Both the position numbers and the translations under genes were made by a program. A model generated the notes under the pieces. It had not been told where the DNA came from, did no database searches, and worked only from the letters and a program-made list of their open reading frames with translations. DNA of 64,000 nucleotides from Streptomyces sp. NBC_01341. GTDB lineage: Bacteria > Actinomycetota > Actinomycetes > Streptomycetales > Streptomycetaceae. Every line of letters begins with the position of its first letter. Positions within the stretch are counted from its first letter, which is position 1. Below, in pieces: positions 33,399-41,758 of the stretch. The stretch lies in assembly GCF_035946055.1 (NCBI RefSeq), contig NZ_CP108364.1, positions 7,316,001 to 7,380,000 on the forward strand. Reading direction: 5' to 3'.

Positions 33399-33809
33399 AT
33401 GGATGATGAGGCGATGTTCGTCCGCACCCAGAGCCTGCCGCAGACCTCGCAGCGGCCCATGACAGTTCGGGTTCATACCCCCATCGGGTCCGTGGTGGTG
33501 CTCTGGGGCGGTGCCCCGCAAGAGGCAGACGGCCAACACCTTGTCGAATGGACCGTCGACGACGACGTCCACTGGGGCCAGAACACCCGGCCGGCCCCTT
33601 CTGTCGAGGCGGGACTCCGACAGGAAGGCGACCGGGTGATCATGCGCGGCCTCCTCCACCTCACGGAAAACGGCGCCGCCCATCTACAGATGGGCCCCTG
33701 GTCCGTGCTGTTCGATCTGGCAACACCGATCCCCAGCGGCCTGGACGAGTCCTGGGTTGACATCAACGTCCGATCCGAGAGCGTCGCCCTTCACCCCTAC
33801 CAAACCTGA
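33399..33809 (+). CDS. Hypothetical beta-rich protein
   Basis: 136 residues from ATG 33399 (ATG 33414 possible). Contains TVRVHTPIGSVVVLWGG, a HLVEWTVDDDVHWG segment and WSVLFDLATPIPSG. There are no signal, membrane or known catalytic motifs. Codon usage looks native. It lies directly after the IS110 gene and its family is unknown. Confidence 0.5.
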   Translation: MDDEAMFVRTQSLPQTSQRPMTVRVHTPIGSVVVLWGGAPQEADGQHLVEWTVDDDVHWGQNTRPAPSVEAGLRQEGDRVIMRGLLHLTENGAAHLQMGPWSVLFDLATPIPSGLDESWVDINVRSESVALHPYQT

Positions 33810-33865
33810 CCGGACCACCACCAGGTTCTCGGCCTCCCTTGACTACCAATAGGAGCATCAGTGGC

Positions 33866-34080
33866 TCACTGCGACTCGAGCCACCGTTTGAAGTACGAGG
33901 CGCTGCTGCAGGGGGAAGGCTGGTCGCACCCGGGACCGCCGCCGGAGGTGATGCCGACGACGACGCCGCCCAGGACCGCGGGGCCGCCCGCGTCGCTGTT
34001 ACAGACAGCCTTCTCGCCGTTGGCCAGGCCTGCGCAGAACCTGCCCGTGGTGTCGAAGGGCGCGCCGGGTTCGCTGTAGA
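33866..34080 (-). pseudogene. Secreted S1 serine protease, C-terminal fragment with Ser-to-Ala change
   Basis: Reads GVYSEPGAPFDTTGRFCAG and AVCNSDAGGPAVLGGVVVGI, then GPGCDQPSPCSSASYFKRWL, the end of a chymotrypsin-like protease. The GDSGGP motif is SDAGGP: the codon for the nucleophile is GCG (Ala), one base from TCG (Ser). The rest of the gene is cut where tpg sequence begins at about 34081. It is inactive on both counts. Confidence 0.65.
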
Positions 34081-34520
34081 CGCCGGCGCAGGAGATCGGT
34101 GTCACCGCCGACTCCGTCAACCGCTACCGGCGCGGCGCCCGCAAGCATCCCCGCGCCGACGTCGCCGCGAATATCGACGACGCGGTCCGGGCACGCTGGC
34201 AACCCCTGGTGCGCAAGCGCCGGCAGAAGCAGGCCGCCGCCTCGGGCGGCATCACCGTGGAGATGAGGGCCAAGTTCGGGTACTCCGCACCGGTCGGCAC
34301 GACCGAAGACGGACGCTTCCGACGTCTCACCGTCCCCCTCCCACCCGCCTACGCACAACGCCTCTTCGACGCCCGTAACACCGGCGCCAGCGACCAGCAG
34401 ATGCGCACAATCATCGCCGAAGGCTTCCAGGACATCTACTTCCAGGACGGCGGAAACCGCGCCCTCGGAATTTCAGACGTGGCCATCAACGACATTGACT
34501 ATCTGGATCTGGACTACTAA
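34081..34520 (+). pseudogene. tpg: Telomere terminal protein Tpg, N-terminally truncated
   Basis: The frame through 34081-34520 reads IGVTADSVNRYRRGARKHP, RARWQPLVRKRRQKQAAA, VEMRAKFGYSAPVG, FRRLTVPLPPAYAQRLFDA, IIAEGFQDIYFQDGG and ends NDIDYLDLDY. This is the order of motifs in Streptomyces Tpg, the protein covalently bound to linear-chromosome 5-prime ends. About 60 N-terminal residues are absent; the upstream sequence is an antisense protease fragment. An internal ATG could start a roughly 95-residue product. Tpg acts with Tap in end patching. Confidence 0.75.
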
Positions 34521-34597
34521 TTGCAGCCGTTTATCGCGGCATGCAGGAGCAAGTGTTGAGCCGAGGCGCGATAGTTGTCACCAAGGCAGGCGCGTTG

Positions 34598-35113
34598 TCA
34601 ATTCGCGCCGGTGGCTGGCTCATCCGGGGGCTTGCTTCTGGCAACGCCGGTGCAGGCAAGTACTGCGGTAGCACTGGCGTTGAGGAAGAGCATGAACGTC
34701 CAGGATGTGTCTGCCGCGTTGATGCGTCCGATGCGGAGAGGCTCCTCTGCCGCCTGGAACAAGAGGTCCACGGTGGCAGCGAGAGCCAGTGTCGGCTGGC
34801 CGCGCTTCTGGGTAAGACGGAGCCGCCTCCGGTAGATGCGTGCGAGGTGGTCGGCAGGAGTAGGGCCGTCCGAGACGATGAAGGTTCCGCCGGTGATCAA
34901 CGCGTCGCGTGCGGGTCCACATGCCGTGGTCTGCTCGCCGAGCATCCTGGCGAGCTCGTCGCGCGTCACGCCTCCACCTGGTGACAGAACGGCTGCTGAA
35001 TGAGCGTCTGTGACAAGTAGCCTGCCTCCCAGGTGACAACCAGGGTGCTTCGACCCAGCTGTTCTGCCAGCATATTCGGCTCCACCGGTGACAACTATCG
35101 TGCTTCGGCTCAA
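34598..35113 (-). CDS. Hypothetical protein
   Basis: 171 residues from 35113. The first roughly 50 residues are low in coding character. From VTRDELARMLGEQTTACGPA onwards, through TFIVSDGPTPADHLARIYRR and DLLFQAAEEPLRIGRINAA to a C-terminal hydrophobic FMLFLNASATAVLA, it looks real. The true start may therefore be a GTG near 34970. The family is unknown. Confidence 0.4.
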   Translation of the reverse strand: MSRSTIVVTGGAEYAGRTAGSKHPGCHLGGRLLVTDAHSAAVLSPGGGVTRDELARMLGEQTTACGPARDALITGGTFIVSDGPTPADHLARIYRRRLRLTQKRGQPTLALAATVDLLFQAAEEPLRIGRINAADTSWTFMLFLNASATAVLACTGVARSKPPDEPATGAN

Positions 35114-35114
35114 G

Positions 35115-35131
35115 TGTGACTGAGCGCTTCA
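35115..35131 (+). repeat. 17-bp direct repeat, left copy
   Basis: tgtgactgagcgcttca, identical to 37834-37850. Both are followed by a ggcgg block. The pair brackets a 2.7-kb segment carrying the HhH fragment and the phosphatase. Confidence 0.5.
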
Positions 35132-35310
35132 CCTGGCGGCTGAGCGGTCGACTTGGCGGAACGAGTACTCACAGGTCCGCGCTCTGGTCGAGCCTCGCGC
35201 CTACTGCCTCCGATGCGCCCCGAGTGGTTCACGTCGGCCAGTGATCCGGCGCGGGGCTGAGCTTGTCCGTCTCGGCAGCAGGGACGACGACCACGTGTCA
35301 CGATCGCATC

Positions 35311-35516
35311 ATGGAATCTACCGAAGCTGACACAGGGCTTCCTCGTGGCATGGGAGCGCCGGCGATTCGCGCGCTCTCGCAGTCGCGGGATACAACGAGC
35401 TCAGCCAGCTCGCCGGTGCGTGCGAGGAGGAGCTGAAGGCCCTGCACGGCGTGGGCCCCAAGGCTTTGCGTGTGCTCCGCGCTGCCCTGGGGGAGCGCGG
35501 CCTCAGCTTGAGCTGA
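35311..35516 (+). pseudogene. Helix-hairpin-helix protein, one-base frameshift
   Basis: ATG 35311 starts with TGLPRGMGAPAIRAL. At about 35372 one base is missing. In the next frame the gene continues LAVAGYNELSQLAGACEEEL and ends HGVGPKALRVLRAALGERGL SLS at 35516. The GVGPKA hairpin is a nonspecific DNA-binding HhH motif. Small stand-alone proteins of this kind (about 70 residues) are common in actinobacteria. A sequencing error is possible. Confidence 0.6.
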
Positions 35517-35629
35517 CGTGAACGCCCTCCAGCATGCCCGGGTTGATTGCTTCGGTCGGCGAGTTCGGGACTGCTGCGGCGCACACATGCGGCAGGACGC
35601 CCGAAGCAGTCCGGCCCGGGGTGTTTCGG

Positions 35630-37486
35630 TCAGCCGGTGGTGTGCATCAGCAGTATGGCGATGTCGTCGGTGCGGGGTGTGGTGCGCAGGGCGTGCTGGA
35701 GGAGGACGTGGGCCAGGGCGTCGAGGTCGTGGGTGGGGGAGTGGGCGAGGCGGTCGGCGAGTTCGCCTACGGCGTGATCGATGTCGATGCCGGGGCTCTC
35801 AACGAGGCCGTCGGTGAAGAAGGCCAGGGTCGAGCCTGCGGGCAGCGAAATGTCCGTGGTGGTGTACTCGGCGTCAGGTGCGACGCCGAGCAGCAGGCCG
35901 GCGGGCAGGTGGAGGGCTTCGGTCTGGCCGTCGGGAAGGCGCAGCAGGGGTGGTGGGTGTCCGGCCGTGGCGAACGCGGCCCGGTGTTCGGCCAGGTCGA
36001 GGTGGGCGTAGAGGCAGCTGGCGAACAGGCCCGGGTTCAGGTCGCACATGAGCTGGTTGGTGCGGGCCAGGAGTTCGCCAGGGCGGGTGCCGGCGGCAGC
36101 TTGGGTGTGGATGGCGGTGCGTAGCTGGCCCATCAGAGCGGCCGCCTGGACGTTGTGGCCTTGGACGTCGCCGATGACCGCTGCGGCGCTGGTGGCGTCG
36201 CATCGGATCATGTCGTAGAAGTCGCCGCCGATGTCCATGCCGTGGCTGGCGGGCAGGTAGCGGGCCGCGACCCGCAGACCGGGTAGGGCGGGCAGTTCCC
36301 GGGGCAGCAGGTCGTGCTGGAGTGCGTGGGCGAGGTGGTGCTTGGCGTCGTAGAGGCGGGCCCGGTCCAGTGCTTGGGCGACCAGGCCCGCTACTGAGCT
36401 CAGAAGGTTGCGTTCGGAAGGCGGGAAGGGTCTGCTCCTGCCGTAGGACAGGACCAGGAGTCCGACGGTACGGCCGCGGATCACCAGGGGGAGGAATGCC
36501 CAGGCGTCTCTGCCGCTGTAGGCGACGGCGTCCGGGTAGGTGGACCGGAACTTCTCGAAAGTGTCGAAGAAGAGGGGCTTCTGGTCGGTCAGAGCCTTCG
36601 CAGGCGGTGTGTGCGAGGACAGGGGTTCGCCGTCGAAGCGGGCGAGGAATTCAGGATCGTAACCTCGGTGACCGACGATGCGCAGGCGTCCTCCCTCGAC
36701 GGTCATGAGGACCAGGCCCGCGGCGCCGAAGACGGGAACAAGTTGGTCGGCGACCCGCTCGGTCACGTCCTGAACACCCACGGTCTCGGTCAGGCTCGCC
36801 GCCAGGTGCATCAGGTGGTAGAGCGTGGAGGCCCCGGCCGCCCCCGGAGAAGTCCGCGCGTACGCGGATTCCTCCGGGTCGCGGGACGGTGCGGACCGCA
36901 TAAGGGTGATGTCGACGCTCACGCCCGTGGCATCGGGGAAGAGGCGGACAAAAAGCCTTCGCCCCGGTGCCCTCGTGGTGGTGAAGTGCCCGGGCCGGCG
37001 ACCGATGACGGCTGCACGGAAACGGTCCTCGAAGGTACGCCCGCCGAACCATGCCAGGTGTTCCCACGGACGTACGCCCAGCAACTCGGCGGCCCCCGCT
37101 CCGAGGAGATCGGCCGCCGCGTCACTGACGAAGGTGATCCGGCCTTCCAGGTCCAGGGACAGCGCCCCAGGCAGTCGGGAGGCAAAATCGTGTGCGGCCA
37201 TGGCCTCGGCCCGGGACGGCTGGTGGGGGCGGACCGGTTCGACCACCCGGGGACGGGTACCGGCCACAAGCGGGCGCCCCGCGTTTCCGGCGGAGCCCAG
37301 CAGCGCTCCCGCCCGTCGGCAGAAGCTGCTGATTTCCTTGCGCTCCTCCCGTCCCAGACTCGCGGGGTGCGAGGAGGGCCACAGCAGGCAGACAGCCCCC
37401 CGCACGGCATCACCGTCAGTGACAGGCGCGGCGGCTACCGCGTGTTCGGGTACGACGAGAGCGAGCCTCGGGTAATGGAAGGCCAA
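35630..37486 (-). CDS. PAS-GAF-SpoIIE (PP2C) phosphatase, 5-prime truncated
   Basis: 618 residues in frame from GTG/TTG-type codons near 37486. It opens inside a GAF domain (AFHYPRLALVVPEHAVAAAP). Compared with the paralogue at 56.3-58.6 kb, about 90 N-terminal residues are missing. Then come a PAS domain (about 95-205, LSLDLEGRITFVSDAAADLL), a second GAF (about 225-385, GLVLMTVEGGRLRIVGHRGY) and a SpoIIE-type PP2C domain (about 405-615). The metal-binding motifs GGDFYD, IGDVQGHN, FFTDGLVE and TDDIAIL are all intact. The family dephosphorylates STAS anti-sigma antagonists in response to signals. The catalytic part should fold, but expression is doubtful without the native start. Confidence 0.75.
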   Translation of the reverse strand: MAFHYPRLALVVPEHAVAAAPVTDGDAVRGAVCLLWPSSHPASLGREERKEISSFCRRAGALLGSAGNAGRPLVAGTRPRVVEPVRPHQPSRAEAMAAHDFASRLPGALSLDLEGRITFVSDAAADLLGAGAAELLGVRPWEHLAWFGGRTFEDRFRAAVIGRRPGHFTTTRAPGRRLFVRLFPDATGVSVDITLMRSAPSRDPEESAYARTSPGAAGASTLYHLMHLAASLTETVGVQDVTERVADQLVPVFGAAGLVLMTVEGGRLRIVGHRGYDPEFLARFDGEPLSSHTPPAKALTDQKPLFFDTFEKFRSTYPDAVAYSGRDAWAFLPLVIRGRTVGLLVLSYGRSRPFPPSERNLLSSVAGLVAQALDRARLYDAKHHLAHALQHDLLPRELPALPGLRVAARYLPASHGMDIGGDFYDMIRCDATSAAAVIGDVQGHNVQAAALMGQLRTAIHTQAAAGTRPGELLARTNQLMCDLNPGLFASCLYAHLDLAEHRAAFATAGHPPPLLRLPDGQTEALHLPAGLLLGVAPDAEYTTTDISLPAGSTLAFFTDGLVESPGIDIDHAVGELADRLAHSPTHDLDALAHVLLQHALRTTPRTDDIAILLMHTTG

Positions 37487-37520
37487 CTGCTCCGGGCTCC
37501 CGACCCAGACACACGGCGTA

Positions 37521-37891
37521 CATGTTCGCGATGAGATCGAACTTCATCTGCTCCCCATCGACGTGCATCCGCGCGGTGGCGGGAAACGCCCGGCCGTCGA
37601 CGAGCTCAGCCTTGCTTCGGTGCACCGGAGAGGGGCTTTGCGACGGTGAGGCAGGCAGGCGTACCCGGAGTCGTGGAGGTCGTCGTTCTGCCGGCCCATG
37701 GGCCGCGGTGTGCGGTTGACGCTCCGGTGCTTGCGGCTCTTCTTCTGCTTACTTACCAGGTGGATCTCACCGACATCGACTGTATCGAGCTCAACTTCTG
37801 GCCCTGCGCACTGCGGACGGACCGGAACCCACTTGTGACTGAGCGCTTCAGTTGGCGGGTTTGAACGTTGTGGATGGCGGCCAGGTTTCCG
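37521..37891. other. Joint region with no supported gene
   Basis: Minus-strand bases 37625-37510 encode VDGRAFPATARMHVDGEQMK, which looks coding but ends at the phosphatase joint, perhaps a gene fragment. The rest shows no good frame. It holds the right copy of the 17-bp repeat (37834-37850). Confidence 0.4.
37834..37850 (+). repeat. 17-bp direct repeat, right copy
   Basis: tgtgactgagcgcttca, identical to 35115-35131. Confidence 0.5.
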
Positions 37892-39271
37892 TCAGGCGCC
37901 GCCCCAGACTGCGGCGTCCGTGCCCCACAGTCCGGGTGAGCGTGCCCAGTTCACCGGGCCTCCCTCGTACGACACCGGCGGCAGTGCGTGTCGCAGCCGG
38001 CCCATGGGGCTGTCCGTCTCGGTCAGCCGACGGCCGGTGTCAAAGCCGTCGTCCTCGTCCGAGGCGGGGGCTAGGTCGTGGACCAGCCAGTGCGCGGTCT
38101 GCGTCAGGGCCAGGCGGACCAGCCGGGTGCCGCCCGTATGGTGCTGCTCGGCGAGCGCGCGCAGTACCCCGGCCGCCAGCAGATAGCCGGTGCCGTGGTC
38201 GAGCGCCTGGGCGGGCAGCGCGCCGGGCGAGTCCGCGGAGCCCTCCAGTTCGGCGATGCCGGTGGCCACTTGGACCAGGCTGTCGAAGCCGCGCCGCTCG
38301 CGCCACGGCCCGTAGTGACCCCATGCGGACAGCTGGGCGATCACGAGGCCCGGACGGCGCCCGGCGAGCGCCTCGGGCGTCAGCCCGAACCGGTCCAGTG
38401 CGCCCGGCCGGTAACCGGTGACCACCACATGAGCCTCATCGAGCAGTTCCTCGAACATCCGGCGGCCGGTCGCGTCCCCCAGGTCCAGGGTGGTCGAGCG
38501 TTTCCCCATCCCCGTGTCGTTGTGGGCCTCCTGGCTCTCCGGCAGCTGTGGGGCGTCGATCCGCAGCACGTCCGCCCCGAGCAGCGCCAGCGTGCGGGTG
38601 GCGACCGGCCCGGCGAGCACCCGGGTCAGATCCAGGACGCGCAGCCCCGCGCACGGCAGCGCGACGGCACCGCGCATCCGTTTCGGGGCGTCGTCTAGCC
38701 GCGTCATCGTCAGCAGCGGCTGTCCCGCGACCATGGTCCCCTGCTTGCTCTTGGCCCACTCCTCGGGGCCGCGTGCCGCGACGGCCAGACCACCCGCTGC
38801 GTACACGGTCTCCTCCACCTCCAGCGCGGTACGTTCCTCGATCGCCCGCGCCACCGCCTCCGCTCCGGCATCCCCCGGCACCCCGAGGGCGGCGAGCAGC
38901 CGGGCCCGATGGTGCGGGTAATTGGCGTGCGTACGGACCCATCCGTCGGCCGCCCGCCAGAACCGGGACAGCGGCGCGAAGGTCGACCACGCATGCCCGT
39001 CGACCCGCACCAGCCGGTCGCTGAGGAACGCCGTCGCGACCGACTCGTCATCGACCCGCACCCGGGGCACGGGCCGCCCCGTGCGCACAGAAACGAGCTC
39101 GGCGGCCGCGAGCGAGCACACCGCGACGGCGGCCCGCGCCAGCTCGATCACGGGCAGCCGCGCCGGCAGCCCTCCGGACGGCCCACCGTAGGACAGCCGG
39201 TCGAGTAGAGAAGGATCGGCACCCAGTGCCGCCCAAGCCTGCGAAGCACCTGCGAAGAATGGAGAGGTCAC
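37892..39271 (-). CDS. CaiB/BaiF-family (class III) CoA transferase
   Basis: 459 residues from GTG 39271 (TSPFFAGASQAWAALG). The N-terminal half contains EWAKSKQGTMVAGQPLL; the C-terminal half has GLRVLDLTRVLAGPVATRTL, GADVLRIDAP, STTLDLGDATGRRMFEEL, VVTGYRPGALDRFGL and SAWGHYGPW, all family hallmarks. These enzymes move CoA between carboxylic acids through acyl-aspartate. The Asp nucleophile should lie after the GYRPGALDRFG segment, but I cannot assign it with certainty. The substrate is unknown. It is divergent from the SDR at 39708, which may act on the same acid. Confidence 0.82.
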   Translation of the reverse strand: MTSPFFAGASQAWAALGADPSLLDRLSYGGPSGGLPARLPVIELARAAVAVCSLAAAELVSVRTGRPVPRVRVDDESVATAFLSDRLVRVDGHAWSTFAPLSRFWRAADGWVRTHANYPHHRARLLAALGVPGDAGAEAVARAIEERTALEVEETVYAAGGLAVAARGPEEWAKSKQGTMVAGQPLLTMTRLDDAPKRMRGAVALPCAGLRVLDLTRVLAGPVATRTLALLGADVLRIDAPQLPESQEAHNDTGMGKRSTTLDLGDATGRRMFEELLDEAHVVVTGYRPGALDRFGLTPEALAGRRPGLVIAQLSAWGHYGPWRERRGFDSLVQVATGIAELEGSADSPGALPAQALDHGTGYLLAAGVLRALAEQHHTGGTRLVRLALTQTAHWLVHDLAPASDEDDGFDTGRRLTETDSPMGRLRHALPPVSYEGGPVNWARSPGLWGTDAAVWGGA

Positions 39272-39707
39272 ACCCGCACTATGGCACCGAGTGCCACATA
39301 CGGGAAAGGTCCCGGCCGCCACGCACCCGGCACTTGGCAAGGCCCGAGAAGCAGGCCCCTGCCAAGTGCACGCCCGACAACCACAACGCTCATCCGCTAA
39401 CGACCTTGGGGGCGATAACGACGGGTGGATGTGAGGTCGCACGGTAGGTCACGTTGGTGAAAGTTCGGCTCGGACTGTTCCACGCCGCTTTGGTCGGACT
39501 CTACGGCGGAGACCGCTGCACCATTTCGGCGCTGCTGGCAGCCCCCGGCTTTGCGTGCTTGAGGCCTGTGCCTGCCCAGAACGTGATGTCGGAATCCTGC
39601 CAGCACGACCCTTGGGGACGGAGCACCATAGTTCTCGAACCCGCTCGGAAAAGGGTGCGTTCCTGTGCCCTGCGGGATGGGAATCCGCTTTCAAGAGAAG
39701 GGCAACC
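39272..39707. other. Divergent promoter region between CoA transferase and SDR
   Basis: 436 bp without a supported gene. It contains a short palindromic site at about 39283-39297 (tggcaccgagtgcca) near the CoA-transferase start and a spaced inverted repeat at 39330-39369 with the same half-site. Confidence 0.5.
39330..39369. promoter_or_regulatory. Spaced inverted repeat, operator candidate
   Basis: gcacttggca (39330-39339) and tgccaagtgc (39360-39369) are perfect inverted 10-mers 20 bp apart. The half-site resembles the tggcac/gtgcca palindrome 35 bp away, suggesting one regulator for the divergent pair. Confidence 0.5.
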
Positions 39708-40514
39708 GTGGACCTGAAGCTTTTAGACCGAGTCGCCATCGTTACCGGCGCGTCCAAGGGCATCGGGTTGGCTGTCACCCGTTCCCTGCTGGAAGAGGGC
39801 GCCAAGGTGGTGGCAGTCTCTCGTCGGATGACGCCGGAACTGAAGGACCTCAAGGGGGCCGGCCTCCTCCATGTGTCGGCCGACTTGATGGACCCGGATA
39901 CAGCGGGTCGAGTCGTCGATCGCGCGATCGCACACTTCGGTGTGCTTGACATCCTGGTGAACAACGCGGGCGGGCCGCCACCCGGCATCACCATGCCTCG
40001 CACCGGCTTCTTCGACGGTGACGACGCCGAGTGGCAGGCCATTTTCGAGTTCAACCTGTTCTCGACCGTCCGTATGATCCGCGCCGCGATTCCCCGGATG
40101 ATCGAGCGCGGTGGCGGTTCCATCGTCAACGTCTCCACCGGTATGGCCCGTCAGCCCGCGAGCGTCAACATCGAGTACGGAGCCGCCAAGGCAGGACTGT
40201 CCAATCTCACCAAGGCACTGTCGGAGGAGTTCGGCCCCCAGGGGATCCGGGTCAACACAGTATCCCCGGGTGCGGTGCGGACCGCGTGGTGGACGGAGAA
40301 GGGGGGAGCCGCAGACGTCATCGCCGGAATGGCCGGCACCGACCGTGAGACCGTCCTGGAGACCATGGCCCCGCAGATGATGGGGCAGGTGACAGGCCGT
40401 CTGATCGATCCGCAAGAGGTCGCTGACGCCATCTTGCTCCTGGCTTCACCACGGTCGGCAAGCACCATTGGTGCCGACTTCGCCATTGACGCCGGGTTCC
40501 ACAAGAGCTTCTGA
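39708..40514 (+). CDS. SDR-family oxidoreductase
   Basis: 268 residues from GTG 39708. The Rossmann fold starts VAIVTGASKGIGLAVTRSL. NNAG follows at about residue 86, and the catalytic Ser-Tyr-Lys set is VNVSTGMARQP with IEYGAAKAG. GIRVNTVSPGAVRTAWW and a C-terminal STIGADFAIDAG complete a classical SDR. The cofactor is NAD or NADP (the Arg in the SRR motif after beta-2 favours NADP). Substrate not deducible. Divergent from the CoA transferase. Confidence 0.85.
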   Translation: MDLKLLDRVAIVTGASKGIGLAVTRSLLEEGAKVVAVSRRMTPELKDLKGAGLLHVSADLMDPDTAGRVVDRAIAHFGVLDILVNNAGGPPPGITMPRTGFFDGDDAEWQAIFEFNLFSTVRMIRAAIPRMIERGGGSIVNVSTGMARQPASVNIEYGAAKAGLSNLTKALSEEFGPQGIRVNTVSPGAVRTAWWTEKGGAADVIAGMAGTDRETVLETMAPQMMGQVTGRLIDPQEVADAILLLASPRSASTIGADFAIDAGFHKSF

Positions 40515-40567
40515 CTTACACGGGGTTGGTTCGGCCGCCGTGACGTGCGATGGGCGGCACGGGTTGG

Positions 40568-41551
40568 TGAGTTGTGATGCTTACCTGGGTCCGTGCGGCT
40601 GTTCGCATCCTGCCTTGTCCGGGGTCTCGCGCCCACACTTCGGCAAGTTGCTCGAAGAACTCGCCCCGCGGTGGCAGGCCGCCCATGAGTCGTTCCTGCG
40701 TGAGCGAAGAGGCGGAGATCGCAGACGTGCAGCCGGCGCGGGGCCCAAGGTGCGTCTCATCTTCATCGACCGGCTCCTGATCACGCTGGTCCACCTTCGA
40801 CTCGGACTGCCCCACGCTGCCTTGGCCCAGCTGTATGGGGTGGACCGCTCCACCGTCTCCGCAGCAATCCGGACGGTCCGCCCGCTGCTGGCGACGCGCG
40901 GCTACGCAGTCCCCAACCGGCCGGGGCTACGGCTCCGCACGCTGGAGGATGTGTGCGCCTACGCCGACGCCGAGGATGTGGACCTGCGCATCGACGGGAC
41001 TGAGGTACAGGTCAGACGCCCGCTCGCGGGCCGCCCCGGCCGCAAAAGCTTTCGTCTCCGGGAGGAAGAAGCAAAACACGATCAAGACCACCACCGTCAG
41101 CGACGGGCAGGGGCGCACGCTGTTCAGCGGGGTGGTGCGGCCGGGCCGGATGCACGACCAGACGGCCGTGCGTACCGAGGGCATCGCCGAGCAATTCTGC
41201 CACTATCCGAAAGTGAGGGCAGAGGTGGACGGAGGCTACCGGGGCCTGGCGAACGAGTTCCCAGCCCAGGTCAGCGCGCCGCCGAAGAAACCGAAGGACG
41301 ATGCCCCGCCGGGCGAGCGGTATGCCTGGCGCGAGCAGCGGCGCCAGCAGTCTTCAGCTCGGATCTGCGTGGAGCACGCCAACGCCGAGTACAAGCAGCG
41401 GCGCCCCTTACAGCGGTTCACCGGCCGCCGCGAGACCTACACCGAGACGCACCTCGCCATCGCCGGACTGGTCTCCGACCGTTCCGCCCAGCGGCAAACC
41501 CGCAGCAAACTGAGCACCGACCTGGTGCTCGTCCGGAAAGCCACCTGCTGA
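40568..41551 (+). pseudogene. IS5-family transposase, frameshift in an A run
   Basis: From about GTG 40568 the N-terminal part has VRLIFIDRLLITLVHLRLGL, GVDRSTVSAAIRTVRPLL and LRLRTLEDVCAYADAED. At 41044-41047 an AAAA run has one A too many, so the frame leaves the DDE core. The next frame continues AFVSGRKKQNTIKTTTVSDG, GYRGLANEFPAQVSAPP and ICVEHANAEYKQ, ending VLVRKATC. The closest relative in the window is the intact copy at 44.9 kb. Confidence 0.75.
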
Positions 41552-41758
41552 CCACCCACCAGCCAGCCCGTCCCGACTCAATCGCTCCCAAGGTCGTAAG
41601 TCCTCGAGCTCGTAAATCCTTCGGGGGTTGACGCAGGGTGGGACCTATCAGATCAAGGCGTGAGGTCCGGCTCGAAGAGGTTGCGTTGGCGGTGACTGTG
41701 TGGACATGCAGAAATTGAGGTGCCGGAACCGGGCGAGCATCCCTAGCCTCGGCCCCGT

